64,000 bases of DNA from Paraburkholderia dilworthii (GTDB lineage: Bacteria; Pseudomonadota; Gammaproteobacteria; Burkholderiales; Burkholderiaceae), in assembly GCF_000472525.1 (NCBI RefSeq), contig NZ_AWZT01000001.1, positions 305,962-369,961 on the forward strand, given 5' to 3'. The notes beneath the pieces were generated by a model. It made no database searches. It worked only from the letters and a program-made list of their open reading frames with translations, and had not been told where the DNA came from. Positions 41,541 to 49,213 of the stretch are shown piece by piece. The position numbers were made by a program, and so were the translations under genes. Within the stretch, counting starts at the first letter, position 1. Each line of letters begins with the position of its first letter.

Positions 41541-42485
41541 CTAGAACGTCTCGACGAGTTCTCGCGCCGCCTCCTTAAGCCGCGGCACGAATTCGAGCGC
41601 CCGCGAAAGCGGTGCGCGCGACACCGGTGCATGGACGGCGACCGCCGCGATGCAGGTACCGCTCGCATCGACGATCGGCGCCGCCACGCATACGATACCG
41701 GCCACGAACTCTTCATTGTCGATGGCAATGCGCTTGTGCGAGGTCCGGTCGAGTTCGGCTTCGAGCAATTCGGTATCGGTGATGGTGTTCGGCGTGAAGC
41801 GTTCGAGTTTCAGCGCGCGCACGAGCGCCGCGCGTTGTTCGCGTGGCTGCATGGCGAGCAGCAGCTTGCCGCTTGCGCTGCAATACGCGGGCACGTGCGA
41901 GCCGGGCTTGAGATCGAGGCGCAACGGCCACGGCGCTTCAACCCGGTCGAGATAGAGCACGTCGGTTTCATGCAGCATCGTCAGGTTGCAGGTCTCGCCC
42001 AGATCGGCGACGAGCCGCGCGAGGATCGCATGGCGTAAGCGGCGCGAGCCCGAATGCATCATGACGCCAACGGCCAGTTGCGCCAGTCGTGGGCCGATCA
42101 CATAAGCGTTTTTCTGACCCGGCTCGCGGATCACGAGGCCACCCGCCTCCAGTGAAGCAAGCATGCGATGCAGCGAAGCCTTGGGCAGCGTGACCTCTTG
42201 CGCGATGTCCGCCAGTGAGACGGGGCCTTCGGTGTTGACGAGGTGTTCGAGCAGCGCGAATGCGCGCAGCGTCGGGGTATCCGCTTTAGTCACGTCCGCC
42301 GTTCCGGAAAATTGGTCGGCATCATTGTACAGGCCACCTTGATCGGGGCGGCTCCTCGACCGATCGACTGACGCGGAGGCCGAATTCGGCGCGGCACCGT
42401 TGCGTTTTCCGGAACGCGGAGCCCGCGCAAAATCTGATTCGGCGACTTCGCCGGTTGTCGCACGGGCTTCAGGGTCGATGTCCAT
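41541..42485 (-). CDS. IclR-family regulator (second of a tandem pair)
   Basis: This 314-residue regulator has an IclR HTH (about residues 70-125, LRAFALLEHLVNTEGPVSLADIAQEVTLPKASLHRML) and an effector domain with GETCNLTMLHETDVLYLDRVEAPWPLRL and CSASGKLLLAM. It carries an unusual 68-residue, low-complexity N-terminal extension. That extension seems real: GAGGAG lies 8 bases before the ATG and within the end of the upstream IclR gene, so the two are translationally coupled. It is about 55% or more similar by eye to its neighbour and to SauR, suggesting duplication within the island. Confidence 0.82.
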   Translation of the reverse strand: MDIDPEARATTGEVAESDFARAPRSGKRNGAAPNSASASVDRSRSRPDQGGLYNDADQFSGTADVTKADTPTLRAFALLEHLVNTEGPVSLADIAQEVTLPKASLHRMLASLEAGGLVIREPGQKNAYVIGPRLAQLAVGVMMHSGSRRLRHAILARLVADLGETCNLTMLHETDVLYLDRVEAPWPLRLDLKPGSHVPAYCSASGKLLLAMQPREQRAALVRALKLERFTPNTITDTELLEAELDRTSHKRIAIDNEEFVAGIVCVAAPIVDASGTCIAAVAVHAPVSRAPLSRALEFVPRLKEAARELVETF

Positions 42486-42488
42486 TGC

Positions 42489-43343
42489 TCAATCTCCTCG
42501 AAAGCGTGAGCCGCCATTGTCGTGGTTTGCCGCGGACATGCCCGCACTGAGCAGCGGGGCGATCTTCAAGGCGGATTCCTTGAGCCGGGGCACGGCTTGC
42601 AGCAATTCCTGCAGGCTCGCCCGCGCGGTAGGCGCATGAATGGCGAGCGCCGCGAGCACGTGAGCGTCGGCAGTGTTCCACACCGGCACTGCGACGGCGA
42701 CCATGCCCCGCACGAATTCTTCGTTGTCGATGCCAATGCCGCGGGCGGCCAGGCGATCCAGTTCGGCCTCGAGCAAACTCGATTCAGTCAGCGTGCCGTG
42801 GGTTCTCCGGTCGAGCGTCAGCCGCGCGAGCACGAGACGGCGTTCGGCCACCGGCATATGCGCAAGAAACAGCTTGCCGCTGGCCGTGCAGTGCAGCGGA
42901 ACGCGCGTGCCGGGCTCCAGATGCAAGCGCAACGGCTCGGTGGTTTCCACCCGCTCGACGTACAGCACGGTGTCGCGGTCGAGCGCGGTGAGGTTGCAAG
43001 TCTCACCGAGCGCTTCCACGAGCGAGCGCAGCAGCGAGCGGCAGGCGCGCCCAAACGTATTGTTGGCGAGAGTGGTCAGTGCGAGCCGCGCCGCTCTCGG
43101 GCCCAGCGTGATGCCACGGTCAGCGCCGCGCGAATCGGGCAGGTGTGTCACATAGCCTTGTGCTTCAAGCGATTCGATCAGCCGCATCAGCGTCGCTTTG
43201 GGAATGCGCAGCCGCACCGACAGCTGCGACAGCGAAAACGGCTGTCCTGCTACCGCGAGTTGTTCAAGCACGGACAGGGCGCGCAACGCCCTTGAGTCTT
43301 CGGCAAGTTTGTCGTTGCGCGCGACGGGACAAGGTTCTTGCAT
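42489..43343 (-). CDS. IclR-family regulator, probable isethionate regulator
   Basis: This 284-residue protein has an IclR HTH (about 18-75, LRALSVLEQLAVAGQPFSLSQLSVRLRIPKATLMRLI) and effector domain (GETCNLTALDRDTVLYVERVETTEPLRL; CTASGKLFLAHMP). I start at the ATG at 43343, which has AAGGA at 7 bases. It is divergent from a GMC dehydrogenase gene, and a near-perfect TGAAAC...GTTTCA palindrome lies in the shared region. Isethionate clusters are described with such a regulator (IseR), so that role is likely but inferred. Confidence 0.8.
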   Translation of the reverse strand: MQEPCPVARNDKLAEDSRALRALSVLEQLAVAGQPFSLSQLSVRLRIPKATLMRLIESLEAQGYVTHLPDSRGADRGITLGPRAARLALTTLANNTFGRACRSLLRSLVEALGETCNLTALDRDTVLYVERVETTEPLRLHLEPGTRVPLHCTASGKLFLAHMPVAERRLVLARLTLDRRTHGTLTESSLLEAELDRLAARGIGIDNEEFVRGMVAVAVPVWNTADAHVLAALAIHAPTARASLQELLQAVPRLKESALKIAPLLSAGMSAANHDNGGSRFRGD

Positions 43344-43413
43344 AGCGCTTCCTTGCTGTCGAAAAGAGTCGAGGTTCCGCATCCGTTGCGTGGCCTATCG
43401 TCCAACTCGGAAA

Positions 43414-43441
43414 TGAAACAAAAATGTCTGTTTTCGTTTCA
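43414..43441. promoter_or_regulatory. IclR-type operator in the iseR/iseJ-like divergent region
   Basis: A 28-bp inverted repeat starts TGAAACAAAAA and ends TTTTCGTTTCA, with one mismatch in 11-base arms and a 6-base centre. It lies 71 bases upstream of the IclR start and 97 bases upstream of the GMC start, positioned to control both. It is the strongest palindrome in the sulfonate island. Confidence 0.65.
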
Positions 43442-43538
43442 CATGAACCGATGGTAAGGGGAAATCCTTGAACTTGGAACGTCTCTTACATAAATTCGAC
43501 CGAAACGTACCGGTTTATTAAAACAGGAGACATATCAC

Positions 43539-45194
43539 ATGGCAGACCGATTCGACTTTGTCGTCGTCGGCGCAGGATCGGCCGGTTGCGTGCTGGCGAA
43601 CCGGCTTTCCGAAGGAGGCCGTTATTCCGTCTGTCTACTGGAAGCCGGGCCTGCCGACCGGTTCATGTGGATTCACATCCCCATCGGTTATGCCAGGACG
43701 ATGTTCCATCCCGTCTACAACTGGGGTTTCTATACCGACCCCGACCCGAACATGCACAACCGCCGTTTGTACTGGCCACGCGGACGCACGCTCGGCGGTT
43801 GCAGTTCGATCAACGGTCTGATCTACGTGCGTGGTCAGCGCGACGACTACGATCACTGGGCAAGGCTCGGCAACGGCGGCTGGAGCTGGCAGGAGTGCCT
43901 GCCGTATTTCAAGCGCCTCGAGCACAACGAACTTGGCGAATCGCCCACGCGCGGTGTCGGCGGTCCGCTGTGGGCCTCGACCATCAAACAGCGGCACGAA
44001 CTGGTGGACGCGTTCATTGCGGCTTCGAATTCATTAGGCGTAGAAACCGTCGAGGACTTCAACACGGGCGACCAGCAAGGCGTCGGCTACTATCAGTTGA
44101 CGACGCGGCACGGTTTGCGGTGCTCGACAGCCGTGGCCTACCTGAAGCCTGCACGGCACAGAGCTAACCTTCACGTGGCGACGGAAGCCACGGCTTCGAA
44201 GATCCTCTTCGAGGGGACGCGCGCCAGTGGCGTGCAATACCGGCAACATGGCGCGCTGCGGGAAGTGCGCGCGAATCGCGAAGTCATTCTGGCAGCAGGC
44301 GCGTTGCAGTCTCCGCAACTGCTGCAACTGTCCGGTGTGGGGCCGGCTGCGCTGTTACGGGAGTATGGCATTCCGGTGGTGGCCAATCGCGCGGGCGTCG
44401 GCGAAAATCTGCAAGACCATCTGCAAATCCGTCTGATCTATGAGGTGAGCAAGCCGATCACGACAAACGATCAACTGCGCTCCTGGACGGGCCGCGCGAA
44501 GATGGGCCTTCAGTGGGCGCTGATGCGCAGCGGGCCGCTTGCGGTCGGCATCAACCAGGGCGGCATGTTTTGCCGGGCGTTGCCGCACGAGTCGAGAACG
44601 CCGGACATCCAGTTTCATTTCTCCACTTTATCGGCGGATTCCGCTGGCGGCGACGTGCACGCGTTTCCCGGTTGCACCTACTCCGTTTGCCAACTGCGCC
44701 CCGAGTCGCGTGGGACGGTGCGCATTCGCGCCGCCGACATGCGTGAGGCGCCATCCATCCAGCCCAACTATCTCGACACGGACCTCGACCGGCGCACGGC
44801 GATTGCCGGCCTGCGCTTCGCGCGGCGCGTCGCCGCCGCGAAGCCGATGGCCGCGCTGATGAAGCGTGAAGTGCGGCCAGGCGCAGAGGCGCAGACCGAC
44901 GACGAGCTCCTGCATTTCTGCCGCGAATACGGACAGACAATTTTCCACCCGTCGGGCACCGCGAAGATGGGGCCGGCCAGCGATCCGCTCGCGGTCGTCG
45001 ACGAACGCTTGCGCGTGTACGGAACGCGAGGTCTGCGCGTGGTCGATTGCTCGATCATGCCGACTCTCGTGTCGGGCAATACCAATGTGCCGATCGTCAT
45101 GGTGGCTGAGAGAGCGTCGGACATGATCCTCGACGACGCGCGCAGCGCCGATCGAGGCGCGGCGACGACGCCTGCGCGCGCAGTGGCCGTCTAG
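43539..45194 (+). CDS. iseJ: GMC oxidoreductase, probable isethionate dehydrogenase (IseJ-like)
   Basis: This is a 551-residue FAD alcohol dehydrogenase of the choline dehydrogenase branch. The FAD motif is GAGSAGCVLANRL (11-23), GMC signature 1 lies in GRTLGGCSSINGLIYVRGQ, and signature 2 is GALQSPQLLQLSGVGP. The active-site His470 is in HPSGTAKMG, with the partner at about Asn514 in GNTNVP. In Cupriavidus a GMC-type, membrane-associated dehydrogenase (IseJ) oxidises isethionate to sulfoacetaldehyde. Here the gene is followed by an MFS carrier and lies between tau and sau genes, so the same role is likely. No signal peptide or membrane helix is visible. Confidence 0.68.
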   Translation: MADRFDFVVVGAGSAGCVLANRLSEGGRYSVCLLEAGPADRFMWIHIPIGYARTMFHPVYNWGFYTDPDPNMHNRRLYWPRGRTLGGCSSINGLIYVRGQRDDYDHWARLGNGGWSWQECLPYFKRLEHNELGESPTRGVGGPLWASTIKQRHELVDAFIAASNSLGVETVEDFNTGDQQGVGYYQLTTRHGLRCSTAVAYLKPARHRANLHVATEATASKILFEGTRASGVQYRQHGALREVRANREVILAAGALQSPQLLQLSGVGPAALLREYGIPVVANRAGVGENLQDHLQIRLIYEVSKPITTNDQLRSWTGRAKMGLQWALMRSGPLAVGINQGGMFCRALPHESRTPDIQFHFSTLSADSAGGDVHAFPGCTYSVCQLRPESRGTVRIRAADMREAPSIQPNYLDTDLDRRTAIAGLRFARRVAAAKPMAALMKREVRPGAEAQTDDELLHFCREYGQTIFHPSGTAKMGPASDPLAVVDERLRVYGTRGLRVVDCSIMPTLVSGNTNVPIVMVAERASDMILDDARSADRGAATTPARAVAV

Positions 45195-45390
45195 TGCGAA
45201 CAACCGCGGACCACGGACCACCGTCTGTGACAGCCGCAACACGCAGTGCTCGCGGCACCCCTTCGTGGGCGGTGCGAGCGCTGTCTATAAGGCGCCCCGG
45301 AGGAGACAACTGGGGTCTACCGTCCGGCCGCTGCTTGACGACTTAGAACTCAGGACTCAGCGCGGCATGGTCGTCCATTGAGGAGCTGCT

Positions 45391-46698
45391 ATGGCAATCG
45401 ATTCCCGTGCTGTACGTCGTGTCGCGTTCGCCAGCGTCATCGGCGCAACTGTCGAATGGTATGACTTCTTTCTTTATGGCGTCGTGGCCGGCATCGTTTT
45501 CAACAAGCTGTATTTTCCGGCGAACGATCCGCTGGTGTCGACGCTGCTCGCCTACACCACCTTCGCAGTCGGCTTCGTCACGCGGCCGCTGGGTGGCATC
45601 GTGTTCGGCCATTTCGGCGATCGGATCGGCCGCAAGTCCGCGTTGATCCTGACGCTCGTGATCATGGGCGTTTCGACGGCGGGTGTCGCCTTTGTGCCCA
45701 CCTACGCGCAAATTGGCATCTGGGCGCCGATCCTGCTGTTATCGCTGCGGGTGCTACAAGGCATCGGGCTGGGCGGAGAGTGGGGCGGCGCGGTCCTGAT
45801 GGCCTACGAATACGCGCCGCCTCAACGGCGCGGCCTGTATGCCAGCCTGCCGCAGATCGGTTTGTCGATCGGACTATGCCTCGCCTCCGGCATGGTCGCG
45901 GGACTTTCCCGGCTGCTGCCCGAAACGGCGTTCCTGGCGTGGGGCTGGCGGATCGCATTCGGCGCCTCGCTCGGCCTCGTCCTGATCGGACTTTATATTC
46001 GCGTCAAGGTCATGGAAACCCCCGAGTTCCTTGCGCTCAAAAGGAACCGGCGCGAAGTGAAGATACCGTTTGTCGACATGATCACGCGCTATCGCGGCGC
46101 AGTGGTGCTCGGCATGGGCGCGCGTTATATCGACGGCGTTTTCTTCAATGTCTTCGCGGTGTTCTCGATCGGCTACCTGACGCAGCATGTCTCGATGAGC
46201 CGTACCGATGCATTGCTCGGCGTGATGATAGCGGCGGCCGTCATGTGTTTCTTTATTCCGTTGTTTGGCAATCTGTCCGATCTGCTCGGTCGCGCGCGCG
46301 TGTATCGCTGGGGCTCGCTGATTTGCGGCGCGTCGGTATTTCCAGCGTTCTGGCTGATGGAGAGTCAGCCGGCCAACACGATGATGATCTGGCTAGCGAT
46401 CATCATTCCCTTCGGCATTTTCTACGCCGTGGTGTACGGTCCCGAGGCCGCGCTCTTTGCTGAACTGTTCGACGCTGAAGTTCGCTATACAGGTATTTCG
46501 TTCGTGTACCAGTTCTCCGGCATCTTCGCGAGCGGGCTCACGCCGATCATCGCCACGGTGATGGTACGCATGAACGGCGGCAAACCGTGGACGGTCTGCG
46601 CGTATGTGCTGTTCGCGGCGCTGGTGTCGGCATGGTCGGCGCGTGCGATCGAGAAGAGACGGATGGGGACTTTCGGGGCAGTCGTACAGGCACGATGA
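45391..46698 (+). CDS. iseU: MFS transporter (MHS family), probable isethionate uptake (IseU-like)
   Basis: This 435-residue, 12-helix carrier has metabolite:H+ symporter marks: SVIGATVEWYDFFLYGVVAG in TM1, GHFGDRIGRKSAL in the 2-3 loop and LLQGIGLGGEWGGAVLMAYEYAP-like TM4. The start ATG follows GAGGAG at 7 bases. It is 196 bases downstream of the GMC dehydrogenase gene on the same strand and convergent with sauR. Uptake of isethionate is inferred from this pairing. Confidence 0.7.
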   Translation: MAIDSRAVRRVAFASVIGATVEWYDFFLYGVVAGIVFNKLYFPANDPLVSTLLAYTTFAVGFVTRPLGGIVFGHFGDRIGRKSALILTLVIMGVSTAGVAFVPTYAQIGIWAPILLLSLRVLQGIGLGGEWGGAVLMAYEYAPPQRRGLYASLPQIGLSIGLCLASGMVAGLSRLLPETAFLAWGWRIAFGASLGLVLIGLYIRVKVMETPEFLALKRNRREVKIPFVDMITRYRGAVVLGMGARYIDGVFFNVFAVFSIGYLTQHVSMSRTDALLGVMIAAAVMCFFIPLFGNLSDLLGRARVYRWGSLICGASVFPAFWLMESQPANTMMIWLAIIIPFGIFYAVVYGPEAALFAELFDAEVRYTGISFVYQFSGIFASGLTPIIATVMVRMNGGKPWTVCAYVLFAALVSAWSARAIEKRRMGTFGAVVQAR

Positions 46699-46732
46699 CC
46701 GGCAACGTTTTACGGGCAGCCAGTCGCGACGT

Positions 46733-46747
46733 ACGCACGGCGTGCGT
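46733..46747 (+). terminator. Hairpin after the iseU-like gene
   Basis: ACGCAC-GGC-GTGCGT is a perfect 6-bp stem in the 90-base gap between the converging iseU-like and sauR genes. There is no T-run, so it is a weak candidate for transcript 3' ends. Confidence 0.3.
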
Positions 46748-46788
46748 TGGTACGGCTGCATGCCCCGCCTGGCCGTTGTCCACCTGTC

Positions 46789-47553
46789 TCACTCCCGGAA
46801 TGTCTTCGCGGTCTCCTCCGCGGCGTGGCGCAAGTCCGGCAGGAAGGTGAGCAGATCGTCCAGCGTGACGCGGCCGACGGGTGCCTGAACGGCAATCGCC
46901 GCGCACGCCCGGTTACGATCGAGTATGACGGGCACGGCAATGGCGATCAGCCCTTGCAAGTGCTCCTGATTGTTGATCGCGAGCAATCGGCGACGTGTGG
47001 TCGTCAGTTCCTTGCGCAACGCGTCCCGGTCGGTGATGGTTCGCTCGGAATAGCCGCGTAGCGGCAGCGTTTCGATCATCCGCTCACGTCTTTCCTTTGG
47101 AAGAAAGCTGAGCAGCAGCTTGCCGCTCGCCGAGCAGTGCAGCGGCACGTGCGAGCCCGGCTGAAGATGCATGCGCAGCGGCCACTCCGTTTCGACGCGG
47201 TCCACGTACACCACGTCGTTGCCTGAGAGCATCGTCAGATTGCAGGTCTCGCCGATTTTCGCCACCAGCTGTTCGAGCAGCACATGGCGAGCCGCGGCCG
47301 GCCCCGCGTGCATCAGCACGTTGACCGCGAGCGTGCGCACGCGCGGCGAACATTCATACAAACGATCGCCCGCGCCGCGTGTGACGAGCCATGCGTCCAT
47401 CAATTGCACGAGGATCCGGTGCACCGTCTGTTTGGGGAGGCCGAGCGCGTTGACGAGATCCGTCATCGACATTGGGACGCCGGCTTCGGCAAGTATTTCG
47501 AGGACCCTAAACGCGCGCACCGCCGCTGCATTCGACTGATTGGAAGTCGTCAT
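46789..47553 (-). CDS. sauR: IclR-family regulator of sulfoacetate genes
   Basis: This is a 254-residue IclR protein with an HTH at about residues 12-70 (VRAFRVLEILAEAGVPMSMTDLVNALGLPKQTVHRIL) and an effector domain (GETCNLTMLSGNDVVYVDRVETEWPLRM; CSASGKLLLSFLP). It is divergent from sauSTU across a 214-base region with repeated AATTTTGCAT boxes. The order sauR-sauSTU matches the sulfoacetate cluster known from Cupriavidus necator, where SauR is the presumed regulator. Confidence 0.82.
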   Translation of the reverse strand: MTTSNQSNAAAVRAFRVLEILAEAGVPMSMTDLVNALGLPKQTVHRILVQLMDAWLVTRGAGDRLYECSPRVRTLAVNVLMHAGPAAARHVLLEQLVAKIGETCNLTMLSGNDVVYVDRVETEWPLRMHLQPGSHVPLHCSASGKLLLSFLPKERRERMIETLPLRGYSERTITDRDALRKELTTTRRRLLAINNQEHLQGLIAIAVPVILDRNRACAAIAVQAPVGRVTLDDLLTFLPDLRHAAEETAKTFRE

Positions 47554-47594
47554 TCCCTCTCCTGGCCGCCGGATTCATCCGTATCCACAGGATC

Positions 47595-47660
47595 AATTTT
47601 GCATCGACTTGATCGTTTTTCGGGACTAAGGAAAGTACCGAATTTTGCATGTTTCGATGC
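47595..47660. promoter_or_regulatory. Repeated boxes in the sauR/sauS divergent region
   Basis: AATTTTGCAT occurs at 47595-47604 and 47641-47650 as a direct repeat with a 46-base offset. GCATCGA (47601-47607) and TCGATGC (47654-47660) form an inverted pair across the same stretch. This is a likely SauR operator region controlling both directions. Confidence 0.5.
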
Positions 47661-47767
47661 TATGGAGTGCGTTATAAGCGATAGCGCAAAAAACGGGACT
47701 TCGGATTGGACCCGGCTCGCTAGATTGATACCACCGCAGCCACTCTTTTCCATCCGGAGTTGAACGT

Positions 47768-49213
47768 ATGAATGCCAGGGACACTGGAGTCGAACTCAGA
47801 AACACACCTGTGGACAGCGAAGCGGAGCGCATCGCGGCATCGCTCGTTGCGCGCGCCCGCGCCGCGCAGCGCAGATTCGAGAGCGCGGGGCAGCAGGCGC
47901 TGGACACAGCGTCAGCGGCAGCCGCGTGGGCCATCATGGAGCCTGGGCGCAACCGGCAGCTTGCCGACCTCGCTGTGCGCGACACGGGCCTCGGCAATGC
48001 GGACGACAAGTACCGCAAGAACTTTCGCAAGACGCTCGGCCTGCTGCGCGATCTGCACGGCCAGAAAACTACGGGTGTGATCGCCGGGGACAAGGCGCGC
48101 GGCATTGTCGAAATTGCGCGCGCGGCCGGCGTGGTCGCGGCGGTCACGCCGTCCACCAATCCCGCGGCGACGCCGGCCAACAAGATCATCAATGCGCTCA
48201 AATGCGGCAATGCGGTAATTGTCGCACCGTCGCCGAAAGGGTATTCGTCTTGCGCGCTGCTGCTCGAGTTCATCCACGAGCAATTCGACAAGGCCGGCAT
48301 TCATCCGGACCTCGTCCAGATGCTGCCCGCGCCGATCAGCAAGCCGGCGACCGCGGCCCTGATGCGGCATTGCGATCTGGTGGTTGCGACCGGCTCGCAG
48401 GCGAACGTGCGCATGGCCTATGCAAGCGGGACGCCCGCCTTCGGCGTGGGCGCGGGCAACGTTGCATCGATCGTCACCGCATCCGCCGATCTGCGGGATT
48501 CGGCGCGCAAGATTCTTCACTCGAAAACGTTCGATAACGCGACGAGCTGTTCTTCCGAAAATAGCCTCGTGATCGAAGACGCGGTATATCAGCCGATGTT
48601 GTCCGAACTGGCCGCATGCGGCGGCGTGCTGCTCGACGCCGCCCAGAAAGCCCGTTTGCAGGCAGCGATGTGGGTCGACGGCAAGCTTTCCGAACAGTGC
48701 ACCGCGAAGTCGGCTGAAGTGATCGCGCGGGTCGCGGGCCTGGAGGAGGTCGCCGCGCGCCGCCCCGCCTTTCTGATGGTGGAGGAAAGCGGTGCTGGCG
48801 CCGACTATCCCTTCTCCGGCGAGAAACTCGCGCCGGTTCTCGCCGTGTATCGCGCGGCCGATTTCGACGCGGCGGCCGGCGTGGTGCGCGACATCTACGA
48901 ATATATGGGCGCAGGACATTCCGTCGGGCTGCATTCCGGCGACGCGGGCCAGGCGGTTCGACTCGGCGTCACGCTGCCGGTCGCGCGCGTCATTGTGAAT
49001 CAGGCGCACTGCCTGGCTACCGGCGGCAATTTCGATAACGGTCTGCCATTCTCGCTTTCAATGGGCTGCGGCACGTGGGGCCGCAACAATTTCTCGGACA
49101 ACCTTGGGTTTCGCCATTACCTGAACATCACGCGGATTGCCTATCCGATTGAAGAGCGCGTACCGGAAGTGGACGAACTGCTCGGGGACTTCTTCAAAAG
49201 GTTCGGCCAATGA
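47768..49213 (+). CDS. sauS: Sulfoacetaldehyde dehydrogenase (acylating)
   Basis: This 481-residue CoA-acylating aldehyde dehydrogenase belongs to the EutE/AdhE-N type. Catalytic C261 is in FDNATSCSSENS, and the nucleotide-binding region is VAAVTPSTNPAATPANKIINALKCGNAV. In the sulfoacetate pathway it reduces sulfoacetyl-CoA to sulfoacetaldehyde, which feeds Xsc. It is the first gene of sauSTU and overlaps sauT by four bases. The combination acylating ALDH, CoA ligase and MFS carrier beside an IclR regulator is diagnostic for sau genes. Confidence 0.87.
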   Translation: MNARDTGVELRNTPVDSEAERIAASLVARARAAQRRFESAGQQALDTASAAAAWAIMEPGRNRQLADLAVRDTGLGNADDKYRKNFRKTLGLLRDLHGQKTTGVIAGDKARGIVEIARAAGVVAAVTPSTNPAATPANKIINALKCGNAVIVAPSPKGYSSCALLLEFIHEQFDKAGIHPDLVQMLPAPISKPATAALMRHCDLVVATGSQANVRMAYASGTPAFGVGAGNVASIVTASADLRDSARKILHSKTFDNATSCSSENSLVIEDAVYQPMLSELAACGGVLLDAAQKARLQAAMWVDGKLSEQCTAKSAEVIARVAGLEEVAARRPAFLMVEESGAGADYPFSGEKLAPVLAVYRAADFDAAAGVVRDIYEYMGAGHSVGLHSGDAGQAVRLGVTLPVARVIVNQAHCLATGGNFDNGLPFSLSMGCGTWGRNNFSDNLGFRHYLNITRIAYPIEERVPEVDELLGDFFKRFGQ

